This document shows positions 55,990-64,000 of a stretch of 64,000 bases of DNA, one piece after another. Position 1 is the stretch's first letter. Each line of letters starts with the position of its first letter. The DNA comes from Trichodelitschia bisporula (lineage: Eukaryota > Ascomycota > Dothideomycetes > Phaeotrichales > Phaeotrichaceae), in the NCBI GenBank assembly GCA_010356995.1, contig ML996706.1, positions 62,001 through 126,000 of the forward strand. The letters run 5' to 3'. Made by a program: the position numbers and the translations under genes. The notes under the pieces were generated by a model. It worked only from the letters and a program-made list of their open reading frames with translations, did not search any database and was not told the DNA's origin.

Positions 55990-58338
55990 CTAAATCTCAA
56001 CAATCTTCTTCTTCCCCTTCCGATCCACCCTCTCATCCCTCGGATCAAACCCCCCATTCCCCCACAGCGCCCATTCGGGCGTCTCATCGCCCACATAATC
56101 ATCCGGCCCAAACGGCTTCCCACTCTCCAACAACTCGAAGAACCGGCCATAGTCAATGCGCGTGCACCACTTGCCGTCGCGCCGGAAGCGGGTACTCGCC
56201 AGCAAAACACAGCAGCTATGCGCATGCTCCGCCGCAATTCCGTAGCTCAGTCCGCGCCGCGCAAGCGCCGCATCTAGCGCCACGACAAAGGCCTGGACTT
56301 CAGCGTAGAAGGGCACGTTTTGCATGGTCAGGCCAGCGGCGGAAGACGTCGATGTGCCGCAGTATGTAACACCCTTAACCTCCACAAAACACGGCAGGCC
56401 CTTAGCGACCAGATCCGCGTACCCCTCGACCTCTTCGTCAATGTTGAAGCCCTTCACCAGCGTGAGCCGGAAAACGGTGCGTTGCTCGAAGCGTTTCTCG
56501 CGCAGGATGTCGAGACAGCGGTTGAAACGCTCCCAGAAGTCGCGGTGGAGGGGTCGGTCGATTTTGCGCAGGCTCTCCTTGTTGGAGGCGTCGATGGAGA
56601 CGTAGAGTTGGGTGACGTGGTTCAGGGTTGCGAGTTGGTCGGGATGTTGGGCGTTACAGACGAGGAAGGAGGAGATGTGCTCCTTGTGGAGCATGGCGGT
56701 GAACTCGTTGATGTAGGGGTAGAAGATGGGCTCGCCGACGAGGCTGAGTGCGCAATGCCGGATACGCATGGCTTCTGCGAAGCGTTCGGCACGCACGCCG
56801 GGAACGCCTTTCATCATCTTGATCTTCTTGTAGTGGCCCTCCTTGACCCCCTCGAAGATGACCTCTGGCGGGTCGACCTTCCACCTCCACGTCGTTCCGA
56901 CGGGGTTAGTTCCGTGCCGCCAGCAGAAGACGCATTTGTTGCTACATGACAGCGATGGTGTGGATTCCATGCATAGGTGAGACTTGATGCCGTAGAACGT
57001 GAATTTGTAGCAGGATCCTCGGCCACGGAGCGCTGATTTAGTCCAGCGGCAGATTTTGACTCCAGAGTGTGAGCCCACGATCGTGTAGCCTTGCTTTGTA
57101 AGGGACGCATATGTTGGAGAAGACTTGGGAACCATCTCTTTGAGGGGGGCAGGTGCTGGTGCCGGTGCTGAGGCGGGCTTGTTGAAGGTCGTAAAGTCAA
57201 TGGCCATCGGTGCCCACTCCTCTGAGTCCTTTTCAACAGGTCCCCGGTAAGATTTTCCGAGGTCCTCAACATCGTCCAGCGAAGCCTTCGAGTTAGGTTC
57301 TTCCTCTTCCTCGTCACTTGCCACCGCGTTGCCGCTTCCCGCTACGCCCTCACCCAACCCCTTTCCGGCGGCGATGTCGACGAGAGCGTCTTGAATGCCA
57401 GACAACCACTCTCCTAACCGCTCCGCTCCGTCAGTTTTGACGTCTCCCATGCCGAGCGGGAATGCTCTCTTCCTTCCGGTGAGTTTTGCAAGCCACTTGT
57501 CAACCTCAATGGCCTGTGAGCAGAATCCCTCTTCTTCTGTCGACCAGCCCTCCCTATCACCGAATCCGAAAACCGTGTACCCGACAAGGCCAGACAGCGG
57601 AGCTGTGTCGATCCGGAAGTCATGGTGTGTCTCTTGCAGGTGCTCAAGGAACGTGTTCAGAACAGTGTCTATGTCGTATGACGGAATGATGACGATGTAG
57701 AAGTATTTTGTATTCGGCTCATCCTTGGGCGCTGTGATGAAGAAATCATCGTATTCAACGTACGACAAGTCATGGGACTGTGTCTCCAACAGCTTAGAGT
57801 CACCGGCCGTTTGACGATCCCGTATCCAGTGGTTGATATCACTGGCCAGCTTTCCTGCGGCCTTCTCGGTGGTGCCAGCGAGGGAGGAGTAGAATATAAG
57901 CGGGCGTATACTGTCGACTTCTGGGTCGAAGAGCATCTGCCCGGTACCTTTCGGCCGGCGAACCTTCTTGCCCGTAACACGCTTAGGGCTGTGTTTGCGT
58001 GCACTCTTGACAGGCTTGGGTTTCTCGGTATATACCACTGCCTTCTCTCCGGACTCTAATGGACGGATCTTAATATCCACTAGAGGCTTTTCAACGCCGT
58101 CTACCAAACTGGGCCGGGGCGAACCCGGCATCGAAGACACCATAGCTTTCGGACGTCCATACTTGAAGTGTAGGCCGAGACGCACAGCAGTCAGGAGGCC
58201 AAAGGTGGAAAGAATGATCGGGATGCGATACTGGTGCCACAGATCCAGCAGCTCTTTTTGGTGTCAGTTTCTTACAATAAGACCCAATGGACAGGAGCAT
58301 TTACCATCAGGAAGCTCAAAAATACCGAGGTGCGGCAT
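55990..58338 (-). CDS. TYW1: tRNA 4-demethylwyosine synthase Tyw1
   Basis: Radical-SAM enzyme that builds the tricyclic base 4-demethylwyosine from 1-methylguanosine at position 37 of tRNA-Phe, second step of wybutosine synthesis. Exon 1 (58338-58305, MPHLGIFELPD) and exon 2 (58253-55990) are joined by a 51-nt intron; total 765 residues. An N-terminal hydrophobic stretch (IPIILSTFGLLTAVRLGL) suggests membrane anchoring, as reported for fungal Tyw1. A flavodoxin-like domain starts LIFYSSLAGTTEKAAGKL; the radical-SAM cluster site is CSNKCVFC (Cys 448, 452, 455), followed by WRHGTNPVGTTWRWKVDPP, the GE motif ALSLVGEPIFYPYINEF, LYVSIDASNKESLRKIDRPL and VEVKGVTYCGTS. The end DETPEWALWGNGGFDPRDER is typical of the family. 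Confidence 0.96.
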
Positions 58339-58689
58339 CGTGACAGTCCTTGCCGTTCGGAAATGTGAGTGGCTGTCGAAGTATCCTCAACACACCAGTG
58401 AGGCTGACAATTCACTTCTGGCTGACATCAAAAAGTTCAGAATCGCGACACTCGCGTGGGGTCGGAACGGCAGAGAGTTCCCCGCTTGATGTGGCGGTGC
58501 ATTTTTGGTCCCTGCAGGGGCCAAGTGGGTGGCTTGCGGGTCAACTGAACGCGTCGAAAGCGGAGCTCACCTGCTGTTAGCGGGTTGAAGCCGACGAACA
58601 ACAAAACACAGCGCCTACTCCAATACCCCTCCACGAAGACCGTCACCATCGCGATCGGAGCATGGCCCATTGCTTCTGAACTCTACACC
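58339..58689. other. Divergent promoter region between Tyw1 and the PQ-loop gene
   Basis: A 351-bp head-to-head spacer; no further feature recognised. Confidence 0.45.
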
Positions 58690-59623
58690 ATGAATAGCCT
58701 CCTCAACCCCCTCAAGATGAGCTCGGAGCACTGCGATCAGCTCGCCACGCCGAACGGCTTCTCCTTCGGTCTCTCCATCTTCATCGTCGTGGGCATCTTA
58801 GTGTCATATCTCCCTCAGCACCTCAGAATTATAGCGCGACGATCTTCAGAAGGTCTCTCTCCATACTTTGTGCTCCTTGGGACGACGTCAGGCACCTTTG
58901 CGCTCGCCAACATCATCACCCTTCCGACATCTCAGGCCGACATTGGATGCTGTCGTGAGATCAGCCGTGTTGCTTGCGCGGCGGGGCTGCTGGGCATCGC
59001 ACAAGTAGCCGTACAATGGGGATGCTTCAGCGTTATGTACGTCTCCTTCGGGTAGCTTAAGCCCCTTGCTGACCCTATGCAGAATGTTTCTCTTCCTCAT
59101 TTTCTTCCCCACTCCGGGTCCTGAAGAGCATGTCCCTGGATCCCCTCGACCGGCTACCTGGCGCGATGCGCTCACCGTGGCGGCTATCTCCGTTGCGCAC
59201 TTCGTTATCGTCATTATAATTTCCATCGTCTTTCTCCTCTGGTACCCAAATCTCCTCCAAGGATGGGCCACATTCCTGGGCGTCTGCGCGGCGCTCCTGG
59301 CTTGTATCCAGTACCTGCCGCAGCTGTGGACGACATGGAGGCTGCAACACGTCATGAGCTTGAGCATACCCATGATGTGCATCCAGACGCCCGGCAGCTT
59401 CGTGTTTGCGGGCAGTCTTGCGGCGCGGCTGGGGTCGTCGGGTTGGAGCTCGTGGGGCGTGTATATTGTTACGGGATGCTTGCAGGGCTGCTTGCTGGCT
59501 ATGGCTATACGCTTTGAGCTTAGGGATAGGAAGAAGGCACAGCAAAGCGGAGGTCTGCGTGTACCGGATGAGCGCTCGCCCCTCCTCTCTCACGTCTCCC
59601 CGCAGCTGCTTGGTCGCGATTAA
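58690..59623 (+). CDS. PQ-loop repeat membrane protein
   Basis: Seven-span PQ-loop family protein (as in vacuolar cystine or cationic amino-acid exporters). Exons 58690-59036 and 59083-59623, joined by a 46-nt intron, give 295 residues. Two PQ loops are visible: SYLPQHLRIIARRSSEGLSP (about residue 40) and QYLPQLWTTWRLQHVMSLS in the second half, each preceding a hydrophobic span. Other spans include GFSFGLSIFIVVGILVSYLP, FSVIMFLFLIFF, AHFVIVIIISIVFLLWYP and WGVYIVTGCLQGCLLAMAI. A short hydrophilic tail with SPLLSHVS could hold a dileucine-type sorting signal. The substrate cannot be read from sequence; vacuole is the likely site. The ATG at 58690 is the first in frame. Confidence 0.88.
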
Positions 59624-59853
59624 CGATACCCAGGATAGGAAGATGGGTTGGTGGATATATCATGGCACACGGGACGAACTGGGACTGTAAATTTTGTACG
59701 ACGAAGAGTATCAGCGCTCTCTTCAAGTCATGACTGTTTCTGGCATAGCGGAATTCATCGTGGTCAGTTCCAGCCAAACACTCTGGACTACAATACATTG
59801 CTCGATATCTGGTGCGCTAGTTGAGTTGAAGGTGCTGCAAATGCGACGGGATA

Positions 59854-60978
59854 TCATGAAACCGGCTTGATAATGATGTTGTCAATCAACCTCACAGGTC
59901 CGTGCCCCCCACCAAGCCCAGTGTCCTCTCCTTCTTGGGGCGCTTCCAACGGGAGCATCTTGATGGCGCCGCTCAATATAGCACCTCTCTCATCGATCTC
60001 CTCAACCTCCTCCAGAGTGTCGGGGTCGGCAAGCGAGATGTAGTCGACCTCAAACCTCGCTCTTTGCTCAGCTGGTAGATCATCTTGCTTCAGCATTTCC
60101 TGGTTGACCACATCGTTCGCCGGCCACAAGATCCCAGACCGCGACCTCTCGCCCTTCGCATACTGCGCCGCAGCAGCACGCAGCGCTCGGCTGAGCACGA
60201 CACCAACCTTCCTCCGGCGCGCTCCGAGATAGACATTACGGCTGCTCATCGCAAGGCCGTCTTCTTCGCGCCTTGTCGGCCCAATCCTGACCTCGGTGTT
60301 GATGTAAAAGTCCTTGACCATGCGCTTAATCACCACAGTTTGCTGCACATCCTTCTGTCCAAAGTACACGCGCTCTGGCTCGACAATGTTAAACAGCTTC
60401 ATGCACACTGTGGCCACGCCGCGGAAGAAGACCGGCCGCGATGCGCCCTCGAGAAGTTCTGCAACCGGCGTGATGGTCACGAAGCTGCCCTTGCCGTTGA
60501 TCTCGGAGCTCGGAGGAAGCGTGGGATACATGACGTTGGTGCTAGGCGCAAAGATGGCTGATATCTTGCCAGATCCGGGCTTCGAATCCAGTTCCTTCTG
60601 CAGCTCGTTGAGCATTCGTACGTCGCTCTCCCACGTCTTTGGGTAGGTCGTCAGGTCCTCGTTGATGCCAAACTGCGTCGGGTTGACGTATATGCTCACG
60701 AAGACATCCGTGTTCTCTGCAGCAGCCTGCCGGACAAGGGAGAGGTGGCCATCGTGCAGAGCACCCATGGTGGGAACGAGGCCGACGGTACGGTTTGCGA
60801 AGAGGAGTGAGCGGCGGAAGGAGCGCAATGGCGGGACACCGTGGAACACTTGAAGAGGCGATGTGTCGGCAACGGCTTTGCTCGTGCTAAACAGTTGCCT
60901 GGAGCGAGCTATAGCGAAATACGTGATGCCACGCCTCGGTGTGCGCAAAGCCGCGGATATCGAAAATGCGAGAGACAT
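59854..60978 (-). CDS. PAN6: Pantoate-beta-alanine ligase (pantothenate synthetase)
   Basis: Condenses pantoate and beta-alanine with ATP to pantothenate, last step of vitamin B5 synthesis. Intronless, 374 residues. The N-terminal 40 residues are basic and Ser/Ala rich (MSLAFSISAALRTPRRGITY), perhaps a mitochondrial presequence. ATP-binding HIGH-like motif in VGLVPTMGALHDGHLSLVR; pantoate site in YVNPTQFGINEDLTTYPKTW; VYFGQKDVQQTVVIKRMVKD; KMSKS-like loop DGLAMSSRNVYL. A family-typical insertion lies between VRMLNELQKELDS and FAPSTNVMYP. Start context and length agree with fungal PanC homologues. Confidence 0.95.
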   Translation of the reverse strand: MSLAFSISAALRTPRRGITYFAIARSRQLFSTSKAVADTSPLQVFHGVPPLRSFRRSLLFANRTVGLVPTMGALHDGHLSLVRQAAAENTDVFVSIYVNPTQFGINEDLTTYPKTWESDVRMLNELQKELDSKPGSGKISAIFAPSTNVMYPTLPPSSEINGKGSFVTITPVAELLEGASRPVFFRGVATVCMKLFNIVEPERVYFGQKDVQQTVVIKRMVKDFYINTEVRIGPTRREEDGLAMSSRNVYLGARRRKVGVVLSRALRAAAAQYAKGERSRSGILWPANDVVNQEMLKQDDLPAEQRARFEVDYISLADPDTLEEVEEIDERGAILSGAIKMLPLEAPQEGEDTGLGGGHGPVRLIDNIIIKPVS

Positions 60979-61348
60979 GTTGCGCGAGAAGGGAGTGCGA
61001 GTGCTAGACAGCTAAACTTCTTCAGCCGGGGAGCCTGAGGGCTATGTAAGCTCGGAGTTCCTCGATGCCGGTGGGAAGTGTAGCTGTATCCATGGTCAAT
61101 GGCTTCGGAAAGGAAGGGGAGGGAGGGGAGGTCGAACCTGAATGTTCGCTGAAGCTCTCGTCCCGAGCCGGTAACGCGACCGGGGGTGGGCACTGGTGCA
61201 TCTAATCTTATCTTTTTACATTTGCGCCGCCACTTTTTTCTGCGGCGCATCGCTAGAAACTTTCCTTCGACATCTTGATCGTCCGAAATCGCCATCCCCA
61301 CTCCCATACCCTAAGCGCAGACTCAGGAACTGTAATACGACAGCCGAC
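60979..61348. other. Divergent promoter region between PanC and Dbp7
   Basis: A 370-bp spacer. The Dbp7 frame is open through part of it without an ATG. Confidence 0.45.
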
Positions 61349-63697
61349 ATGGCCGACGACGGTCTCCTGCTCAATTTTTCCCTCGGTGACGGTCCTCTCA
61401 CCACCAAATCAGCCATCACCGGCGGACCTTGGAGGGCCAGAAGACGAGCTCAGAAAGTTGCGGCGTTCAGCAATGGGACGCTCCTTTCGACCCAGCAACC
61501 CAATTCTTCAGAGAATCCAGACTTTGGGTCACGGCCAGCTAAGAGAATACGAGTAGACGATTCCCGACCGCATAGCTCTAAGCGTTCAAGTTCATCCGCC
61601 AACCCCACATATGAGGCGCCGAAACAAGTCGTATCGTCACTATTCTCCTTCAACCCGAAAGCTACCTCTGAGGCCGCAAAGGAGCCGGCCCAGGCTGAAG
61701 ATGAGCCCGTCGAACCGTCCAATGCACCTCTCACCAAGGAACAACTGAACTTCGTGAATTTGGATATCTCCCCCTCTCTTGCGGCGCATCTCACCCAAAA
61801 GATGAACATTTCCGCACCGACAGCTATCCAAAAAGCCACCATTCCCCAACTTATCAAGGAGGACGCCGACGCCTTCATTCAAGCTGAGACTGGTTCCGGC
61901 AAAACGCTCGCCTACCTACTTCCCATCGTCCAGAGGATCATGCAGCTGTCTGAGCTCAAAGATGCCAACGGCAAGGACCTCCTCCATCGGGACTCTGGTC
62001 TTTTTGCCATAGTGCTTGCTCCTACCCGCGAACTGAGCAAGCAGATAGCTGTGGTCCTTGACAATCTTCTTCGCGCTGCGCACTGGCTCGTCGGCGGTAC
62101 CGTCATTGGTGGCGAGAAGAAGAAATCCGAAAAGGCCCGTCTGCGGAAGGGCCTCAACATCCTGGTTGCGACTCCTGGTCGTCTGGCAGATCACCTTGAG
62201 CACACCGAAGCCCTCAATGTGAGCAACGTACGATGGCTTGTGCTCGACGAAGGTGATCGGCTGGTGGAGCTCGGGTTCGAGGCAGACATCAAGAAGATTG
62301 TCAGCAAGCTGGATTTCCAAATGAAGAAGAGCTCTGCAAACCCAATTAAAGGCCTTCCGGAGAAGCGCGTCAACATTCTGTGTTCAGCAACCATGAAAAT
62401 GGACGTGCAGCGACTGGGCGAGATCAGCTTAAAGGATGCTGTGCATATCCACGCCTCAACCACTGACCCTACGGAGAACGTGAATGCTACGACAGACGAC
62501 ACCAAGTTCCTGGCCCCTGCACAGCTCAAGCAAAGTTATGCTATCGTACCGGCTAAACTACGTCTTGTCTCGCTAGCGGCTTTCCTCAAGCGCTCCTTCG
62601 CGCGCCACGGATCTGTGATGAAGGCTATAGTCTTCATCTCGTGCGCGGACTCAGTGGACTTCCATTACGAAGTCTTCACCCGCAAAGAGGAATCCGAAGA
62701 CACCGAGCAGAAAGAATCAACAGAAAAGCCAAAAACTCCAGTAACTCCAGTAACGGCTACTCCGAAATCCCAGAAGATGTCAAAGTTTCAAGGCAAAGCC
62801 GAGCGAAAGCCCCCCGCGCCCCCCACCGAAGTCACCACCTCCGCCATCTCTCCCACCGTCTCCAGCCCCACAAACACAGTAACCTGCTACCGGCTCCACG
62901 GCTCCTTTCCCCAAGCCACCCGCACCAAAACCCTCCAAGCCTTCACAAAGGACACTTCCCCCTCCTTCCTCCTCTGCACCGACGTCGCCTCCCGCGGCCT
63001 CGACCTCCCAGACATCGACGTGGTAATCGAATACGACCCGCCCTTCAGCAAAGACGAACACCTGCATCGCATCGGGCGTACCGCACGTGCGGGGCGCAAT
63101 GGCCGGGCTATGATTTTCCTCCTCCCGGGACCGGAGGAGGGTTATATCCAGGTGCTCGATAAGCTGCGGTCGGAAGGCGCGGCGGGCCTGGCGCGCCACA
63201 CGGCTGACGAGTTGTTGAAGAAGGGCTTGCCGATGCCCACGGCGCCGGATGGGAAGAACGTCGAGGACCGCGCGACGGAGTGGCAGCTGGGCATCGAACG
63301 CTGGGTGCTCGAGCACCCAGGTATGCTCGAGGCCGCGCGGCGCGGGTACCAGAGCCACATCCGCGCGTATGCGACGCATGTCGCGGCGGAGCGGTATATG
63401 TTCAATATCAAGGAGCTACACTTGGGGCATTTAGCGAAAGCCTTCGGGCTGCGTGATAAGCCTGGCAGCATCAACGTGCCGGGACTGCGGCAGAGCGCGG
63501 GTAAGGTTAAGACAGAGAGGGTGCGGGCGGGTGTTGAGGGTGGGAAGCGGAAGAGGGTTGATGGGGCGGGGAGGCAGGCGAGGGATAAGGCGGATTTGGA
63601 TTTGCCGGGGGCGGTGAGCGCGGATGATGCGGCGAGGAGGATGAGGATGAAGGTTAAGAAGATGATGGGGGGGGCGTCGGAGTTCAATATTGCGTGA
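61349..63697 (+). CDS. DBP7: ATP-dependent RNA helicase Dbp7
   Basis: Nucleolar DEAD-box helicase for 60S ribosomal subunit assembly. Intronless, 782 residues from the ATG at 61349; the frame upstream opens only at a GTG. The N-terminus MADDGLLLNFSLGDG is a Dbp7 signature. Q motif NISAPTAIQKATIPQLI, Walker A AETGSGKT (about 179-186), VLAPTRELSKQ, motif II as DEGD (residue 300 onward) in place of DEAD, usual for Dbp7, SATMKMD, then TDVASRGLDLPDIDVVIEY and HRIGRTARAGRNG. A Pro/Thr/Lys-rich insertion (KPKTPVTPVTATPKSQ) sits in the second RecA domain before CYRLHGSFPQATRTKTLQAF. The C-terminal extension includes IRAYATHVAAERYMFNIKEL and HLGHLAKAFGLRDKPG, followed by a basic tail. Confidence 0.96.
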   Translation: MADDGLLLNFSLGDGPLTTKSAITGGPWRARRRAQKVAAFSNGTLLSTQQPNSSENPDFGSRPAKRIRVDDSRPHSSKRSSSSANPTYEAPKQVVSSLFSFNPKATSEAAKEPAQAEDEPVEPSNAPLTKEQLNFVNLDISPSLAAHLTQKMNISAPTAIQKATIPQLIKEDADAFIQAETGSGKTLAYLLPIVQRIMQLSELKDANGKDLLHRDSGLFAIVLAPTRELSKQIAVVLDNLLRAAHWLVGGTVIGGEKKKSEKARLRKGLNILVATPGRLADHLEHTEALNVSNVRWLVLDEGDRLVELGFEADIKKIVSKLDFQMKKSSANPIKGLPEKRVNILCSATMKMDVQRLGEISLKDAVHIHASTTDPTENVNATTDDTKFLAPAQLKQSYAIVPAKLRLVSLAAFLKRSFARHGSVMKAIVFISCADSVDFHYEVFTRKEESEDTEQKESTEKPKTPVTPVTATPKSQKMSKFQGKAERKPPAPPTEVTTSAISPTVSSPTNTVTCYRLHGSFPQATRTKTLQAFTKDTSPSFLLCTDVASRGLDLPDIDVVIEYDPPFSKDEHLHRIGRTARAGRNGRAMIFLLPGPEEGYIQVLDKLRSEGAAGLARHTADELLKKGLPMPTAPDGKNVEDRATEWQLGIERWVLEHPGMLEAARRGYQSHIRAYATHVAAERYMFNIKELHLGHLAKAFGLRDKPGSINVPGLRQSAGKVKTERVRAGVEGGKRKRVDGAGRQARDKADLDLPGAVSADDAARRMRMKVKKMMGGASEFNIA

Positions 63698-63715
63698 TTG
63701 GGAGAGGGGTTGGAT

Positions 63716-64000
63716 TCAGTATATATCCCATAAGGAGACCTTTCCGTCCTTGGAGCCTGCTGCTAGCCAGTGCGTGCGCCGCATCTTGTCCTCCCGCCGC
63801 TTGCTCGTCGTCTCTAGACGAGATGCCGCCATTCCCAGCTCCTCACTTCGCGGGGCGAGCAGCTCCCCATTCCGACCCTCCCCCTCCTCCCGCGGGCCCA
63901 CGTCTGCAATTCCTATACCCGAATCCTCCCTCTCATCCTCCTCCTCCAATATATCCGCAAAAGCAAGCGCATAACACCCCTCCTTATGCCACTTCAACAC
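63716..64000 (-). CDS. ASA1: ASTRA-associated protein 1 (Asa1), C-terminal end
   Basis: WD-repeat subunit of the ASTRA complex, which supports assembly of PIKK kinases with the Tel2-Tti complex. Only the last 94 residues are in the window. The final blade reads MLKWHKEGCYALAFADI, then an acidic loop, then THWLAAGSKDGKVSLWDIY and the stop, a very characteristic Asa1 ending. Convergent with Dbp7, only 18 bp between the two stop codons, so the transcripts probably overlap. Confidence 0.85.
   Translation of the reverse strand: MLKWHKEGCYALAFADILEEEDEREDSGIGIADVGPREEGEGRNGELLAPRSEELGMAASRLETTSKRREDKMRRTHWLAAGSKDGKVSLWDIY

Overview
The window reads as nuclear DNA of a filamentous ascomycete (Pezizomycotina). 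Almost every protein gene is interrupted by one to three very short GT-AG introns (41-71 nt, several with a CTGAC or CTAAC branch site). The gene set is fungal: GH15 glucoamylase, an alternative NADH dehydrogenase with an EF-hand, peroxisomal Lon, Esf1, Dbp7, Tyw1, Bcp1, Asa1, DUF4202 and DUF3638/DUF6606 proteins. Two intron-containing tRNA genes are present. I cannot place the species or class from sequence alone. I recognised no transposon, retroelement, rRNA gene or CRISPR array.

Layout. 0-8.3 kb: the N-terminal part of a secreted GH16-like protein (minus), a long non-coding stretch, a membrane GT2 polysaccharide synthase (plus), and an Arg/Pro-rich repeat protein (minus) whose exon joints I could not settle. 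8.3-16.6 kb: a gene-free zone dominated by a 5.1-kb array of hairpin-forming repeats (9.61-14.75 kb) followed by a small palindromic minisatellite. 16.6-23.9 kb: glucoamylase, two or three lineage-specific hypothetical genes, an SDR and a small conserved protein. 24.4-34.8 kb: Bcp1, peroxisomal Lon (ends in SRL), small proteins, DUF4202, tRNA-Val and an erythromycin-esterase-like enzyme. 36.5-46.1 kb: one 9.7-kb gene for a protein of about 3170 residues with DUF6606/DUF3638/DUF3645-type features, a P-loop-like motif and a DEAH motif. 47-64 kb: a compact housekeeping block with an aldo-keto reductase, a 57-residue protein, Esf1, external NADH dehydrogenase, tRNA-Gln, a small membrane protein, Tyw1, a PQ-loop transporter, pantothenate synthetase, Dbp7 and the C-terminus of Asa1.

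How it fits together. The genes are monocistronic and mostly alternate in strand; several head-to-head pairs share short intergenic promoters (small protein/Esf1, Tyw1/PQ-loop, PanC/Dbp7). Two genes belong to nucleolar pre-rRNA processing (Esf1, Dbp7). There is no obvious metabolic cluster. The most unusual feature is the 9.6-14.75 kb array: ten degenerate, roughly 400-bp-spaced copies of a palindromic core of about 160 bp, separated by tracts of short hairpin repeats whose stems change on both sides in a pairing-preserving way. I know of no described element that matches it. The DUF3638 giant is the second target worth attention.
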